Assembly (NCBI GenBank): GCA_018378255.1 | Contig: JAGZXV010000135.1 | Location: 1 to 16,513 of the forward strand | Reading direction: 5' to 3' | From: Clostridiaceae bacterium | GTDB taxonomy: Bacteria > Bacillota > Clostridia > Lachnospirales > Lachnospiraceae | DNA length: 16,513 bases | Shown: in pieces, positions 7,053 to 14,360 of the stretch | Layout of the letters: the number at the start of each line of letters is the position of its first letter | How positions within the stretch are numbered: position 1 is the first letter of the stretch | The notes under the pieces: generated by a model | What the model was told of the DNA's origin: nothing | Database searches by the model: none | What the model saw: only the letters and a program-made list of their open reading frames with translations | Made by a program: the position numbers and the translations under genes

Positions 7053-8204
7053 ATGGATTATATAACAACAACATTCACAAACCTTCTTCAGCAGACAGCA
7101 TTTTTAAACCTGACAGGTGGAAACCTGATTATGATAGGTGTGGCATGTATCTTTTTATACCTGGCGATAAAAAAAGGTTTTGAACCACTGCTTCTGGTAC
7201 CAATTGCATTTGGTATGCTGTTAGTCAATATCTATCCTGAGATTATGGCTAGCCCTGAAGATACTTCAAACGGTGTGGGTGGTCTGCTTCATTATTTCTA
7301 TGTATTGGATGAATGGAGTATATTGCCTTCCCTGATTTTCATGGGTGTTGGTGCGATGACAGACTTCGGTCCGCTGATCGCCAACCCTAAGAGCTTCCTG
7401 CTGGGTGCAGCAGCTCAGTTTGGTATTTATTCTGCATATTTTCTGGCAATTTTTATGGGATTCAACGACAAGGCAGCAGCAGCTATCTCCATCATCGGTG
7501 GTGCAGACGGCCCTACTTCCATCTTCTTGGCAGGAAAGCTGGGACAGGTTGAGTTCATGGGTCCGATTGCCGTAGCGGCATATTCCTATATGGCCCTGGT
7601 TCCGATTATCCAGCCGCCGATTATGAAGTTATTCACTACGGAAAAAGAGCGTAAGATTAAGATGGAGCAGTTAAGACCTGTTTCCAAACTGGAAAAAATC
7701 CTGTTCCCGATTATCGTTACTATCGTGGTATGTATGATTCTTCCGTCCACAGCTCCATTGGTTGGTATGCTTATGCTTGGTAACCTGTTCAGAGAATCCG
7801 GCGTAGTGAAACAGCTGTCTGAAACAGCTTCCAACGCGTTAATGTACATTGTAGTTATCCTTCTGGGTACATCCGTAGGCGCTACTACAAGTGCGGAAGC
7901 ATTCTTAAAGGTTACTACTTTAAAGATTGTTGCCCTTGGACTGGTGGCATTTGCAGTCGGTACGGCAGCAGGCGTTCTCTTCGGCAAGCTGATGTGTCTG
8001 GCAACCGGAGGCAAGGTAAACCCATTGATCGGTTCTGCCGGTGTATCTGCAGTTCCTATGGCAGCACGTGTGTCACAGAAGGTGGGTTCTGAAGCAGATC
8101 CTACAAACTTCCTGCTGATGCATGCGATGGGACCAAACGTAGCAGGTGTTATCGGTACGGCCGTTGCGGCAGGTACCTTTATGGCAATCTTTGGAGTGAG
8201 ATAA
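7053..8204 (+). CDS. oadB: Na+-translocating decarboxylase beta subunit (OadB/MmdB)
   Basis: This 383-residue polytopic membrane protein decarboxylates carboxybiotin and exports Na+. It has about nine to eleven hydrophobic segments. Key conserved sites match the Klebsiella OadB residues known from mutagenesis: D152 in GGADGPT (Asp203 there), nearby Y177/Y179 (Tyr229), and N323, G327 and S332 in NPLIGSAGVSAVP (Asn373, Gly377 and Ser382), with the same spacing among the last three. No gap or break is seen. GGAGGG lies seven bases or so before the ATG. The sequence alone does not separate oxaloacetate from methylmalonyl-CoA versions, because this subunit acts on carboxybiotin. Confidence 0.95.
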   Translation: MDYITTTFTNLLQQTAFLNLTGGNLIMIGVACIFLYLAIKKGFEPLLLVPIAFGMLLVNIYPEIMASPEDTSNGVGGLLHYFYVLDEWSILPSLIFMGVGAMTDFGPLIANPKSFLLGAAAQFGIYSAYFLAIFMGFNDKAAAAISIIGGADGPTSIFLAGKLGQVEFMGPIAVAAYSYMALVPIIQPPIMKLFTTEKERKIKMEQLRPVSKLEKILFPIIVTIVVCMILPSTAPLVGMLMLGNLFRESGVVKQLSETASNALMYIVVILLGTSVGATTSAEAFLKVTTLKIVALGLVAFAVGTAAGVLFGKLMCLATGGKVNPLIGSAGVSAVPMAARVSQKVGSEADPTNFLLMHAMGPNVAGVIGTAVAAGTFMAIFGVR

Positions 8205-8232
8205 ATTTCGAATTATTATAGGAGGTAACATA

Positions 8233-9645
8233 ATGGCAGAGATAGAGAAAAGACCGGTTAAGATTGTGGAAACCGTCCTGCGTGACGCCCATCAGTCTTT
8301 GCTGGCAACCAGAATGACGACAGAACAGATGCTTCCGATCGTCGATAAGATGGATCAGGTTGGCTACTTCGCAGTGGAATGCTGGGGCGGCGCGACATTT
8401 GATGCATGCCTTCGTTTCTTAAAGGAAGATCCATGGATCAGACTTAGAAAATTAAGAGACGGATTTAAAAATACAAAATTACAGATGCTGTTCAGAGGAC
8501 AGAATATTCTGGGTTATAATCACTATGCTGATGACGTGGTTGAATATTTCGTTCAGAAATCAATCGCCAATGGTATCGATATAATCAGAATCTTTGACTG
8601 TCTGAATGATATCCGTAACCTTCAGACAGCGGTTAAAGCGGCAAACAAAGAAAAAGGACATGCCCAGGTAGCCCTTTGCTATACTCTTGGTGATGCTTAT
8701 ACGCTGGATTACTGGAAGAACATTGCAAAAGAGATCGAAGATATGGGAGCAGATTCCATCTGTATCAAGGATATGGCTGGTCTGCTGACACCATATAAAG
8801 CGCAGGAACTGGTTGCTGCATTAAAGGCATCCACCAAACTTCCTATCGATCTTCATACTCACTATACATCAGGCGTAGCTTCCATGACTTATTTAAAGGC
8901 AGTGGAAGCGGGCTGCGATATCATTGATACCGCTATGTCACCACTGGCACTCGGAACAAGCCAGCCGGCAACTGAGGTTATGGTTGAGACGTTCAGGGAT
9001 ACTCCATATGATACAGGATGCAACCAGCAGCTTTTAGCTGAGATATGTGAATATTTCACACCAATCCGTGAAGAGGCATTGAAGAGCGGACGTTTGAGTC
9101 CTAAGATGCTTGGTGTTAACATCAAGACCCTTCAGTACCAGGTTCCGGGCGGTATGTTATCCAACCTGCTCGGCCAGTTAAAGGAAGCAGGACAGGAAGA
9201 CAAATTTACTGCAGTTCTGGAAGAAGTTCCAAAAGTGCGTAAAGACTTCGGTGAACCGCCTCTGGTTACTCCATCTTCCCAGATTGTTGGAACCCAGGCA
9301 GTTCTTAACGTAATCAGCGGCGAACGCTATAAGATGGTTACAAAAGAGTCCAAGAAGATCCTTATGGGTGAATTCGGACAGACTGTTAAACCGTTTAATG
9401 CTGAAGTGCAGAAGAAAGTTATTGGAGATGAAACTCCGATTACCTGCAGACCTGCAGACCTGATTCCGGCGCAGCTTCCTCAGTTTGAGAAAGAATGCGC
9501 ACAGTGGAAACAGCAGGATGAAGATGTATTATCCTATGCTCTGTTCCCAGCTGTAGCAAAGGAATTTTTCCAGTACAGAGAAGCACAGCAGTCAAAGATT
9601 GATCCGGCAGCGGCTGATACAAAAAGCAAAGCTTATCCGGTATAA
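8233..9645 (+). CDS. oadA: Pyruvate/oxaloacetate carboxyltransferase (5S/OadA-type, no biotin domain)
   Basis: This 470-residue protein transfers a carboxyl group between oxaloacetate and biotin, with pyruvate as the other partner. A DRE-TIM barrel covers about 1-300: LRDAHQS with metal ligand D18, CIKDMAGLL with the probably carbamylated K179, and DLHTHYTSG with H208 and H210. The PYC_OADA conserved carboxylase domain follows (YQVPGGMLSNL onward). The C-terminal biotinyl domain of full OadA is absent, so it must use the separate carrier encoded upstream, as in the 5S subunit of Propionibacterium transcarboxylase. AGGAGG precedes the ATG; the gene is last in the operon and is followed at once by a terminator. 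Confidence 0.95.
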   Translation: MAEIEKRPVKIVETVLRDAHQSLLATRMTTEQMLPIVDKMDQVGYFAVECWGGATFDACLRFLKEDPWIRLRKLRDGFKNTKLQMLFRGQNILGYNHYADDVVEYFVQKSIANGIDIIRIFDCLNDIRNLQTAVKAANKEKGHAQVALCYTLGDAYTLDYWKNIAKEIEDMGADSICIKDMAGLLTPYKAQELVAALKASTKLPIDLHTHYTSGVASMTYLKAVEAGCDIIDTAMSPLALGTSQPATEVMVETFRDTPYDTGCNQQLLAEICEYFTPIREEALKSGRLSPKMLGVNIKTLQYQVPGGMLSNLLGQLKEAGQEDKFTAVLEEVPKVRKDFGEPPLVTPSSQIVGTQAVLNVISGERYKMVTKESKKILMGEFGQTVKPFNAEVQKKVIGDETPITCRPADLIPAQLPQFEKECAQWKQQDEDVLSYALFPAVAKEFFQYREAQQSKIDPAAADTKSKAYPV

Positions 9646-9658
9646 TAAGTGATAAAAC

Positions 9659-9700
9659 GGCCGGCCTGCGGTCATAAAACGCAGGGTCCGGCTGTTTTTT
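9659..9700 (+). terminator. Rho-independent terminator of the Na+ pump operon
   Basis: Two stems stack with a two-base bulge: CCTGCG (9665-9670) with CGCAGG (9680-9685) and GCCGG (9660-9664) with CCGGC (9688-9692), with a nine-base loop. A run of six T follows at 9695-9700. It lies 14 bases after the stop of the 5S-type gene. Confidence 0.9.
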
Positions 9701-9739
9701 GAGTTAAAATGAATGGAAAAAGACACTGCGGAGGAAGTT

Positions 9740-9823
9740 ATGAATACGGGAATTATTGAAGTCGACCTGCATGGTTTGAATGTGGAAGAGGCCAAAAACT
9801 GTATTGATAAACAACGGTTTTAA
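9740..9823 (+). pseudogene. 5' remnant of a small Smr-domain protein gene
   Basis: A 27-codon frame starts with ATG seven bases after GGAGG and encodes a peptide containing EVDLHGLNVEEAKNCID. DLHG followed by an amphipathic helix is the N-terminal signature of Smr (MutS2 C-terminal) domains, which normally run about 80 residues and contain a second HG motif. The frame stops right after this helix, and no continuation of the domain appears in any frame before the Nudix gene at 9854. It is best read as a truncated gene that keeps its start signals; a functional short peptide is possible but less likely. Confidence 0.7.
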
Positions 9824-9853
9824 GAGAATTATAAGAGAATCGAGAGAGCAGAT

Positions 9854-10351
9854 ATGAAATTTACATATTGTCCGGACTGCGGAACGAAATTAATTGAGAA
9901 AGAGATTGGCGACGAAGGCCTGGTACCATATTGCCAGGTGTGTGAAAGGCCATGGTTTCCATTGTCCTACACCTGTACCATCACTTTGGTAGTGAATGAA
10001 GAAAAAGAAATCGCCCTGATCCGACAGGGATATGTATCGGAAACGAATTATGTATGCATTGCCGGCTATATGAAGCCGGGTGAGAGCGGGGAAACGACAG
10101 CCGCCAGGGAAGTAGAGGAAGAACTGGGGCTGAAACCATATAAAATAACATATGTAAACAGCTATCCGTTTGAAAAAAAGGACATGCTGATGCTGGGATT
10201 TGCCGCCAGAGTAAGAAAGGCGGAATTTCACATTTCACAGGAAGTGGATAAGGCGGAGTGGTTTACTTATGAAGAGGCTGTAGAAAAGCTGAGGCCTGGC
10301 AGCATCGCGCTGCAGCTGTGCAAAGAAGGGTACCGGCTGATCCGGGAATAG
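9854..10351 (+). CDS. Nudix hydrolase with N-terminal zinc ribbon (NudC-like)
   Basis: This 165-residue protein probably hydrolyses a nucleoside diphosphate-linked compound. A zinc ribbon (C6, C9, C27, C30) precedes a Nudix domain. The Nudix box is complete, G71 to L93, with E77, R85, E86, E89 and E90 in the GX5EX7REUXEEXGU pattern. Domain order resembles NudC-type NAD(H) pyrophosphatases, but those are about 250 residues. The NudC signature SQPWPFPxS is only partly matched here by NSYPFEKKDM, so NAD-type substrates are a guess. It lies 30 bases after the Smr remnant and has a weak ribosome binding site; no separate promoter is clear. Confidence 0.88.
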   Translation: MKFTYCPDCGTKLIEKEIGDEGLVPYCQVCERPWFPLSYTCTITLVVNEEKEIALIRQGYVSETNYVCIAGYMKPGESGETTAAREVEEELGLKPYKITYVNSYPFEKKDMLMLGFAARVRKAEFHISQEVDKAEWFTYEEAVEKLRPGSIALQLCKEGYRLIRE

Positions 10352-10415
10352 GAACAGCCATAATTTAAAACTTTCTTACAAAATATACCAATTATGTGAA
10401 CTTTTTTTGAATTTG

Positions 10416-10445
10416 TTGACAGGGTATAACGTTTTTCATTATAAT
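10416..10445 (+). promoter_or_regulatory. Promoter of the cell-surface gene pair
   Basis: A perfect TTGACA (10416-10421) and perfect TATAAT (10440-10445) are separated by 18 bases. The predicted start near 10452 gives a leader of about 54 bases before the ATG at 10506. This is one of the strongest promoters in the window. Confidence 0.75.
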
Positions 10446-10505
10446 GGGTTTAATGCCATAAATGGAAAGATTATGTAACTTAAAATGGCACATAGGAGAA
10501 AATAC

Positions 10506-12641
10506 ATGAAAAAGTTAAGATACATAAGGGGAGCCGCACTGGCGCTGGCCTTGGCCTTCAGTGCGAATACGGTACTGTGCTTAATTAAGCCCCCCATGGT
10601 GAGTTATGCCTATACTCCGCGGAGCGCCTCGGTCAATGCCTCCAATTTGAATGTGAGAAGCGGTCCCGGAACGTCATATTCCTCGGTTGCCAAATTGTCA
10701 AAGGGTACGGCGATCACCGTAATTGGTGAAAAGAATGCTTCTGACGGAGCCTTGTGGTACGAAATACGTTTCTCGGCCAGCAATGGTGCGGAGAAAACCG
10801 GTTATGTCCTCAACAGTTATGTGAAATTTCCTGTCACCTATACTTCGGATCAGGATTTTGAAGCTTATCTGACCAATCAGGGATTTCCGGAAAGCTATAA
10901 AAATGGATTAAGACAGCTTCATGCCCAGTACCCTCAATGGGTATTCACCGCCCAGCATACCAATCTGGAATGGGAAACCGTGATACAGAATGAGGCAGTA
11001 GTGGGCAGGAATCTTGTACATAAAGACAGCATTTCATCCTGGAAATCGATCGCTGACGGTGCTTATAATTGGGACAGCAGTTCCTGGCCGGGATTTGACA
11101 CTTCATCCTGGGTGGCGGCATCGGAAGGAATTATCCGCTACTATATGGATCCGAGGAATTTCCTGGATGAAACCTATGTTTTTCAGTTTTTATCCCAGAG
11201 CTATGATGCGTCGGCCCATACAAAAGAAGGGCTGGAGCTTATGGTGGCAGGTACATTCCTGTCGGGAACCGCGTCGGCAGGATCGGGAAATCCTGGCAAT
11301 TCGGGAAATACAGGAAATTCGGGCGGCAGTTCCTATGGACCGGGAGGCTCTTCCTCGTCTGGGGGCGGGCAGTCATCGTCCGGCAGCAGTTATGGGCCGG
11401 GAATTTCGCCTGGCGCCTCCGGGTCGCCTGGAACGTCAGGATCATCGGGAACTGTTTCCGGGTCTTCGGGCCAGGATGGCGTCCGGTTTGAGGAACCGAC
11501 CAAAGGGAATAGTTCGGATATCAGCCTTGGGCCGCCCCATGCATCGATCAGCAGGAAATATGTGGATGTAGTGACAACCTCAATTGGACCTGGCATGTCA
11601 CCCGGTATGGGCAGTTCAAGTCCGGGCAGCGGCGGTTCGGGACCGGGCGGCTCCGGGGATAATTCCGGTTCGGGAAGCCCGCCTTCTTCAGGCAGCAACT
11701 CCTATGTGGATATCATAATGAATGCAGGAGCCCAGTCAGGCGTCAATCCTTATGTCCTGGCGGCCATGATCATTCAGGAACAGGGAAAAGGCGGAACCAG
11801 CGATTCCATATCCGGCAGGTGCTCCGGTTATGAGGGATATTATAATTTCTTTAACATAGAGGCCTATGCATCCGGCAGCATGACACCGGTTCAGAGAGGG
11901 CTGTGGTATGCGTCCCAGTCAGGCAATTACGGACGTCCGTGGAACAGTCCGGAAGCTGCGATTTTAGGCGGATCCACTTACTATGGCAACAATTATGTGA
12001 AAGTTGGCCAGGATACGTTCTATTTGAAAAAATTCAATGTACAGGGAAGCAATCTGTATAAGCATCAGTATATGACCAATGTACAGGGAGCTGCATCAGA
12101 AGCGGCATTATATGCCAGCGCATACAGTTCCGAATTGAAAAAGTCTGCTTTGGAATTTAAGATTCCAGTATTTAAAAATATGCCGGAGCAGGCCAGCGCG
12201 AAACCGAATGTGGACGGAAGCCCGAATAATAAACTGTCAGGTCTGGGAGTTAACGGATTTACTCTGACACCTACCTTTAATAAAGATACGACGGAATATG
12301 ATCTGATTGTTTCGCCGTCTGTATCCCAGATTACAGTCAATGCTGTGGCAATTCATTCTGCAGCCAGCATCAGCGGATCGGGTACAATACAGCTCCAGGC
12401 TGGAAACAATGATATCAGAATCACAGTGACGGCTCAAAACGGTACGGTTAGAGAGTATATCATTCGAGTGGTAAGACAGGATGGCGGTCCTACAGGTGAC
12501 GGCTCTGTCAATAATGGAGTTTCAGATCCCAGCGGCGGCCCAGGCGCTTCATCAGGGCCTGGCCCTGGATCAGGTTCCGGCACACCGACAGGCAATACGC
12601 CGGGGGGCAGCGATGTGGTAGTGATCAGTCCGGCCGGATAA
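10506..12641 (+). CDS. Secreted SH3/glucosaminidase with cadherin-like domain
   Basis: This 711-residue protein is a predicted cell-wall hydrolase that cuts glycan strands outside the cell. Order: signal peptide (about 1-36), bacterial SH3 domain (about 43-108, with NLNVRSGPGTSYS), a conserved pre-catalytic region (about 112-252), a Gly/Ser/Pro-rich stretch (about 254-398), the GH73-like glucosaminidase core (about 399-530; IIQEQG with likely catalytic E425, GYEGYYNFFNI, LKKFNVQG), a cadherin-like beta-sandwich (about 577-658) and a second Gly/Pro-rich tail. I chose the ATG at 10506 over 10485 because AGGAG lies eight bases before it and the signal peptide then starts MKKLR. The low-complexity stretch seems to interrupt a normally continuous domain. 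It begins a two-gene unit with the cohesin-like protein gene. Confidence 0.88.
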   Translation: MKKLRYIRGAALALALAFSANTVLCLIKPPMVSYAYTPRSASVNASNLNVRSGPGTSYSSVAKLSKGTAITVIGEKNASDGALWYEIRFSASNGAEKTGYVLNSYVKFPVTYTSDQDFEAYLTNQGFPESYKNGLRQLHAQYPQWVFTAQHTNLEWETVIQNEAVVGRNLVHKDSISSWKSIADGAYNWDSSSWPGFDTSSWVAASEGIIRYYMDPRNFLDETYVFQFLSQSYDASAHTKEGLELMVAGTFLSGTASAGSGNPGNSGNTGNSGGSSYGPGGSSSSGGGQSSSGSSYGPGISPGASGSPGTSGSSGTVSGSSGQDGVRFEEPTKGNSSDISLGPPHASISRKYVDVVTTSIGPGMSPGMGSSSPGSGGSGPGGSGDNSGSGSPPSSGSNSYVDIIMNAGAQSGVNPYVLAAMIIQEQGKGGTSDSISGRCSGYEGYYNFFNIEAYASGSMTPVQRGLWYASQSGNYGRPWNSPEAAILGGSTYYGNNYVKVGQDTFYLKKFNVQGSNLYKHQYMTNVQGAASEAALYASAYSSELKKSALEFKIPVFKNMPEQASAKPNVDGSPNNKLSGLGVNGFTLTPTFNKDTTEYDLIVSPSVSQITVNAVAIHSAASISGSGTIQLQAGNNDIRITVTAQNGTVREYIIRVVRQDGGPTGDGSVNNGVSDPSGGPGASSGPGPGSGSGTPTGNTPGGSDVVVISPAG
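11265..11699 (+). repeat. Gly/Ser/Pro-coding low-complexity tract
   Basis: The tract encodes about 145 residues rich in Gly, Ser and Pro with recurring SSYGPG, SPG and SGSSG units, and it is GC-rich compared with its surroundings. It sits within the glucosaminidase gene between the pre-catalytic and catalytic segments. A less degenerate island in the middle (about residues 323-362) carries normal composition. Confidence 0.8.
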
Positions 12642-12663
12642 CAAAGGAAAAATAGGAGATATT

Positions 12664-14253
12664 ATGAACAGAAATGGATTAAAACGGATAAAAGCCGCTG
12701 CAGTTCTGATTGCAGTTCTGCTTATGATGAATGTACAGATTCTGACCGCTTTTGCGGCAACTGCGCGGATTGCATTTTCAGATCCCACGGTTAAAGTGGG
12801 GGATGAAGTCAGCGTTACGATGAAGATAACGACTGGGGACGGCCAGCTTGGCAAGGCGGATGTGATGCTGGCATATGATTCCGGCATGCTGGAATTTGTC
12901 AGCGGCACTGGGGCCAGCGGTGGCGCCGGTTCCATTAAGGTGTCAGCAGCGTCCGACACCTCTAAACCGGCGGAGATGAAATTCACTCTGAAATTTAAAG
13001 CTAAACAGGCAGGAAAAGCCAATATAACGGTCAGCGACCAGGAGATATACGACCTGGACGGCCAGGCAGTTACTGTGAATAAGCAGGGCAGTTCGGCAGT
13101 CACCATCACTCCGCTGGCAACATATTCAAAAGAAGCGTCACTGGCATCGCTCCAGATATCACCAGGAACATTGTCACCGGATTTTTCAGCGGACGTGGAA
13201 GAATATACGGCAACTGTCGGCGGCGATGTGGATAAAATTATCGTAAGTGCACCGTCTTCAGATTCCAAGGCCAAAGTAGTGATTTCAGGCAATGATAACC
13301 TGCAGATGGGTGAGAATAAGATTGTCTGCAAAGTTACTGCTGAAGATGGAGAAACGGTAAAGAATTACACAATAACTGTCACTAAGACAGAGGGTTCACA
13401 GCCTTCCGGCCAGCCGGGCGCGGCAGCTGCAGACGGTGTCAAGGTTCAGACCATCGCTAAGACGGTTACGATTGTACCTCTTGATAAGGATGTTAAAGTT
13501 CCCGACGGTCTTGTTGAAAACTCCCTTACAATTAACGGTGAAAAAGTCCAGGGATGGATTGCAGACGGAGAAGGACAGCAGGAATACTGTGTTGTATATG
13601 CAGTGAATGCGGACGGAGAAAAGAACTTCTACCGCTACGATCTGAAAGAACGCACGATGCAGCGGTATTTTGAGGCAGCAGCCGGAGCCCAGAAGGATGT
13701 GGTAAGCCAGATTGAAGATTATAACCAGCTGGTACATGATTATGACATGCGGTTCATAATTATCATGGTGCTGATTGGTGTCTGTGTCGTATTATTTATC
13801 ATTATCCTGGTTCTGTTGTTTAAAAAGGGAGGACATAACGGCCCATACGATGACGACGACGAGGATATGAAAGATGATGGAGATGACGAACTTTTCGGAA
13901 GAAAAGCATCAAAAGAAGAACGGTATCTGAGAGGGCTGGAGGCAGAAGAGGAAGAAGCCCTCGCCCGGGATGAGGAACGTTTGGAAAGAGAACTGGCTGC
14001 AAAGACTGCATCGGCAGCAAGAACTGGTTCAACCGGCAAGACGGTCAATACTGGAAAAGATGTTCCGGTTGGAAAAACGGCTGTGGCTGGAAAGACAGCC
14101 CGGGATGGAAAAGAGGGAACTTCTGTGAAGACTGCGCCTGCTGTAAAGACTGCACCTTCTGCAAAGACAGTGAAGACAGTTTCTGCCAGAAGACCGGCTC
14201 CGCAGCCTGCTGTGGAGGACGATGATGATGATTTTGAAGTTCTGGACATCTAA
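12664..14253 (+). CDS. Membrane-anchored cohesin-like/cadherin-like surface protein
   Basis: This 529-residue protein has a signal peptide (about 1-32) and a cohesin-like beta-sandwich (about 34-150; VKVGDEVSVTMKI, LAYDSGMLEF). A cadherin-like domain (about 159-241) like the one in the upstream gene product follows, then an unassigned extracellular region (about 255-360) and one membrane helix (about 364-386). The cytoplasmic tail of ~143 residues holds an acidic stretch, a charged coiled-coil-like helix (415-446), a Lys/Thr/Ala-rich repeat-like section (446-507) and an Asp-rich end. There is no LPXTG signal. It follows the glucosaminidase by 22 bases with AGGAG. A link between wall and cytoplasm is inference; no dockerin partner is visible in the window. 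Confidence 0.82.
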   Translation: MNRNGLKRIKAAAVLIAVLLMMNVQILTAFAATARIAFSDPTVKVGDEVSVTMKITTGDGQLGKADVMLAYDSGMLEFVSGTGASGGAGSIKVSAASDTSKPAEMKFTLKFKAKQAGKANITVSDQEIYDLDGQAVTVNKQGSSAVTITPLATYSKEASLASLQISPGTLSPDFSADVEEYTATVGGDVDKIIVSAPSSDSKAKVVISGNDNLQMGENKIVCKVTAEDGETVKNYTITVTKTEGSQPSGQPGAAAADGVKVQTIAKTVTIVPLDKDVKVPDGLVENSLTINGEKVQGWIADGEGQQEYCVVYAVNADGEKNFYRYDLKERTMQRYFEAAAGAQKDVVSQIEDYNQLVHDYDMRFIIIMVLIGVCVVLFIIILVLLFKKGGHNGPYDDDDEDMKDDGDDELFGRKASKEERYLRGLEAEEEEALARDEERLERELAAKTASAARTGSTGKTVNTGKDVPVGKTAVAGKTARDGKEGTSVKTAPAVKTAPSAKTVKTVSARRPAPQPAVEDDDDDFEVLDI

Positions 14254-14265
14254 ATAAACTTAGTA

Positions 14266-14312
14266 ACAAAAACGGATTTCAGGTCCTATGGGCTGCTGGA
14301 TTCCGTTTTTGT
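14266..14312. terminator. Bidirectional-type terminator
   Basis: A perfect 11-bp inverted repeat, ACAAAAACGGA (14266-14276) with TCCGTTTTTGT (14302-14312), encloses 25 bases. The stem itself holds an A run on the left and a T run on the right, so it could stop transcription in either direction. It lies 12 bases after the cohesin-like gene stop. Confidence 0.75.
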
Positions 14313-14360
14313 CGGTTAGGAATGAATTTGGGATTCAAAAAATAAAGGAGGAGTTTTAGA

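Noticed and set aside
7586..8014. 142-codon minus-strand frame inside the OadB gene
   Set aside because: It is antisense to a highly conserved membrane protein and has no supporting signals.
11014..11698. Open frames in another plus frame and on the minus strand around the Gly/Ser tract
   Set aside because: GC-rich low-complexity coding suppresses stop codons in other frames; no start signals or family similarity were seen.
12570..13331. 253-codon open frame on the minus strand across the two surface-protein genes
   Set aside because: It lies antisense to strongly supported coding sequence, spans a gene junction, and shows no recognisable domain or ribosome binding site.
13740..14249. 169-codon Ser/Ala/Val-rich frame on the minus strand
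   Set aside because: It mirrors the Asp- and Lys/Thr-rich tail of the cohesin-like protein; its composition is a by-product of that repetitive coding.
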